Source: Nymphaea colorata (lineage: Eukaryota > Streptophyta > Magnoliopsida > Nymphaeales > Nymphaeaceae). From it: 64,000 bases of DNA. The translations under genes and the position numbers were made by a program. The stretch lies in NCBI RefSeq assembly GCF_008831285.2, contig NC_045142.1:4471501-4535500 (forward strand), read 5' to 3'. Shown here in pieces: positions 62,120 to 64,000 of the stretch (its first letter is position 1; every line of letters begins with the position of its first letter). A model generated the notes under the pieces. That model made no database searches. It was not told the DNA's origin and saw only the letters and a list, made by a program, of their open reading frames with translations.

Positions 62120-62554
62120 GCTGCACCGTCACCAAGTTGATAGCCATGCGAGCCCAGCCCACTGGTTTGACACGAGGAACTTTTACCGTAACTTAGCAAG
62201 CCTCACAAGGGCCAACTCCTTTGGGCCTTCAGAAAGGCAATGAATACTTTTGACATCCACTAATCCTGGCTTTTCTTTTTACCGTTAGACTGAGAGTTGC
62301 AATGCCTATTCACTAAAGCATGATCCTGATCTTACGTAAACAGAAAAAGGAATCCGACATATCCTTGTGGTTACAAAGCAGGAATCCATGCAGAGCGCAA
62401 AAAGTAACTCTCAGAAAAAAAAGTAAACAGCAGAACCCAGAATAACAGGATCTCTGCTTTCACGTTTTACTTTTGCATTTTCTACTGGTTTCAACTGCAC
62501 CATCAAAGGCCTATTGCAGGACAACTCAAAGCTACCATCATTTCTATACTCTGC

Positions 62555-62667
62555 AGTCAGAAACCCAATATTGTCTCTACTTGGGGCCATTTCAGCAAAA
62601 TCTGAGTTTGCTTTCGCTTTGGGAAGTCAGAAACCCAATATTGTCTCTACTTGGGATCATTTCAGCA
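62555..62667. repeat. Direct repeat, 70-bp period
   Basis: AGTCAGAAACCCAATATTGT... at 62555 recurs at 62625 and matches for about 43 bp, with two differences (GGCC versus GATC region). Confidence 0.92.
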
Positions 62668-64000
62668 CTGTATTACAGGTAATGCAGCGATCGTAGATAA
62701 GCTAAATAAATGAGTTGATGGGTTTCGCATCTTGAAGGGCCTAGGAGAGCAAGACCTAGAAACTAAGCCCCATTGTATTCCTTTGCAAGGACTAGTTAAA
62801 AGCAATGAGAAGACAAGTCAAAATGGCTTCTTTTGTCTCCTTGGACAATTGACAGTACAAGAAAAGGAAGACCCCAGTGGAGATTGAATTTCCATCGCAA
62901 TTTGGGGTTCACATCTTCATCCTCCTTGCTTTAAATATACATGGAAAGCGAGGAATGTGAAGTTAACACATCTCACTCACTCCTAGTTCATGTTTACATG
63001 GAAACAGAACAGTAATACAGAAGAAAAGGTGCTTCTTTAAATGGGGAAACCATGACGCAGCTTTATAATGACCGACCTTATTTTATTATCAAGGCATATA
63101 GGGAGCAAGCACTGGCTCCTAAAATGCTCTCATTTCTTCACTTCTCAAGTTAATCAAGCATGGGCTTTCCAGCTACCGAGTGGTCACACCAGTCTCACTG
63201 AGAAGGAAGAAAATATCGTGAGATATAAAAAGAAAGTTCAAATTTCAATTTAATGCAATGACGTCTTGTCATTATGTTATTCCGATTTTTTTCAACTAAT
63301 CTCTTAGGTAGTGTTCGATCCGAGGCTACATTAAAAAGGTTGCATTGTAAGTTCCTCATTTGTTTAAATTGATGATCTTAGTAGTGTGGATTTTAAACCT
63401 ATGTTTCATATATAAAACGATGGATCCACGTAGATCACGTGAGATCTACGGTGAAACAAACACACCCTACTGGAAATGCTATGATTAAATGGACAGTATG
63501 TAATAGCATTAGGGACTGAAGTGTTTGGTTATCATTCGAAACTGTCATTGTCTTGATACTAAACTTGGGCCAACTACAAGGCTTGACATAATTTTAGATT
63601 CAAATATGACCAATCCAATCTGTTACCAGATCAAAGGAAACAGCCAAAAGTACAGATTTCGATGAAAAACACGTGAAAGAAGTTAGATTAGCCCCAATTA
63701 TGAACTTAATATTTTATCTGATTCGAACCTGGATCGGCTTATGAAATTATTGCTTCCAATACGGCCATTCACTAAAATTAAAAAAAATACTATTATATCG
63801 ACCATGCCTACCCCGAATACCGCCATATATCTATGACCCACTCATCCCCTTCGCCATTACTCGTGCATTTCGCGTGCATAACTTGAAGGCCGAGACAAAC
63901 AAGACAGTACAAGTGGTACGTTTTATAAACGTGTACCTTGTTGAACAATAATTGTATCGTCGTATCTAACCTAATTATCCGTTGTCATTAATATATACAA

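Larger units (their letters stand above)
59435..64000. other. Intergenic: upstream of the MAKR gene to window end
   Basis: No recognised gene. The first 300 bp hold the presumed MAKR promoter and CT-rich leader (seen as GA on the plus strand). At 63303-63467, TAGGTAGTGTTCG and CAAACACACCCTA face each other like ends of another MITE, but no target duplication is visible. The short open frames present are unsupported. Confidence 0.5.

Noticed and set aside
63303-63467. Third well-defined hAT MITE
   Set aside because: The facing TAGGTAGTGTTCG and CAAACACACCCTA ends are suggestive, but flanking bases do not form a target duplication, so I did not list it as an element.

Overview
The window looks like nuclear DNA of a flowering plant. 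It is AT-rich and gene-sparse, with spliced genes that have GT-AG introns, Ty1/copia LTR retrotransposons whose primer-binding site matches initiator tRNA-Met, hAT-type DNA transposons and MITEs, long (TA)n and (CT)n microsatellites, and plant-specific protein families (PGG-type ankyrin membrane protein, MAKR regulator). The exact lineage cannot be read from the sequence alone. Introns of several kb loaded with transposons suggest a woody or early-diverging angiosperm, but that is inference.

Layout. 1-500 is a tandem array of 39-bp units with a 157-bp higher-order period. 500-11,200 is intergenic, with decayed MITE-like elements, short tandem duplications and one tRNA-Gly(TCC) gene (9486-9557). 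11,800-17,336 (+) is a three-exon ankyrin-repeat/PGG membrane protein of the ITN1/ACD6 type (569 aa). 20,132-42,964 (+) is a nine-exon Nudix hydrolase resembling plant NUDT9 and animal NUDT22 (305 aa). Its coding sequence is only 918 nt and is stretched over 22.8 kb because introns 4 and 6 hold transposons. Intron 4 contains a tandem copia array (LTR-internal-LTR-internal-LTR, period exactly 3,019 bp, TSD GGGTT). Intron 6 contains a 5.3-kb copia element with identical LTRs (TSD AGGAT), itself inserted into an antisense, decayed hAT transposase gene. 44,581-49,270 (+) is a five-exon IBA57/YgfZ-like mitochondrial iron-sulfur assembly protein (416 aa). 49,271-58,360 is intergenic, with an hAT MITE (55,202-55,639, perfect 8-bp TSD), a GATACG-rich element and microsatellites. 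58,361-59,434 (-) is a single-exon membrane-associated kinase regulator (MAKR family). 59,435-64,000 is intergenic, with another hAT MITE (61,746-62,119, perfect 8-bp TSD).

The host genes have no obvious shared pathway; they are ordinary neighbours, each with its own promoter. The interest lies in transposon biology. It includes an LTR-recombination tandem of an already defective copia element, three nested layers (Nudix intron > hAT relic > copia), single in-frame stop codons that inactivate otherwise open polyproteins, and a MITE family with one datable and one decayed copy. I found no evidence for a wholly new biological system. The strongest leads are the tandem copia structure and how the Nudix gene is spliced through two TE-filled introns of 8.4 and 8.7 kb.
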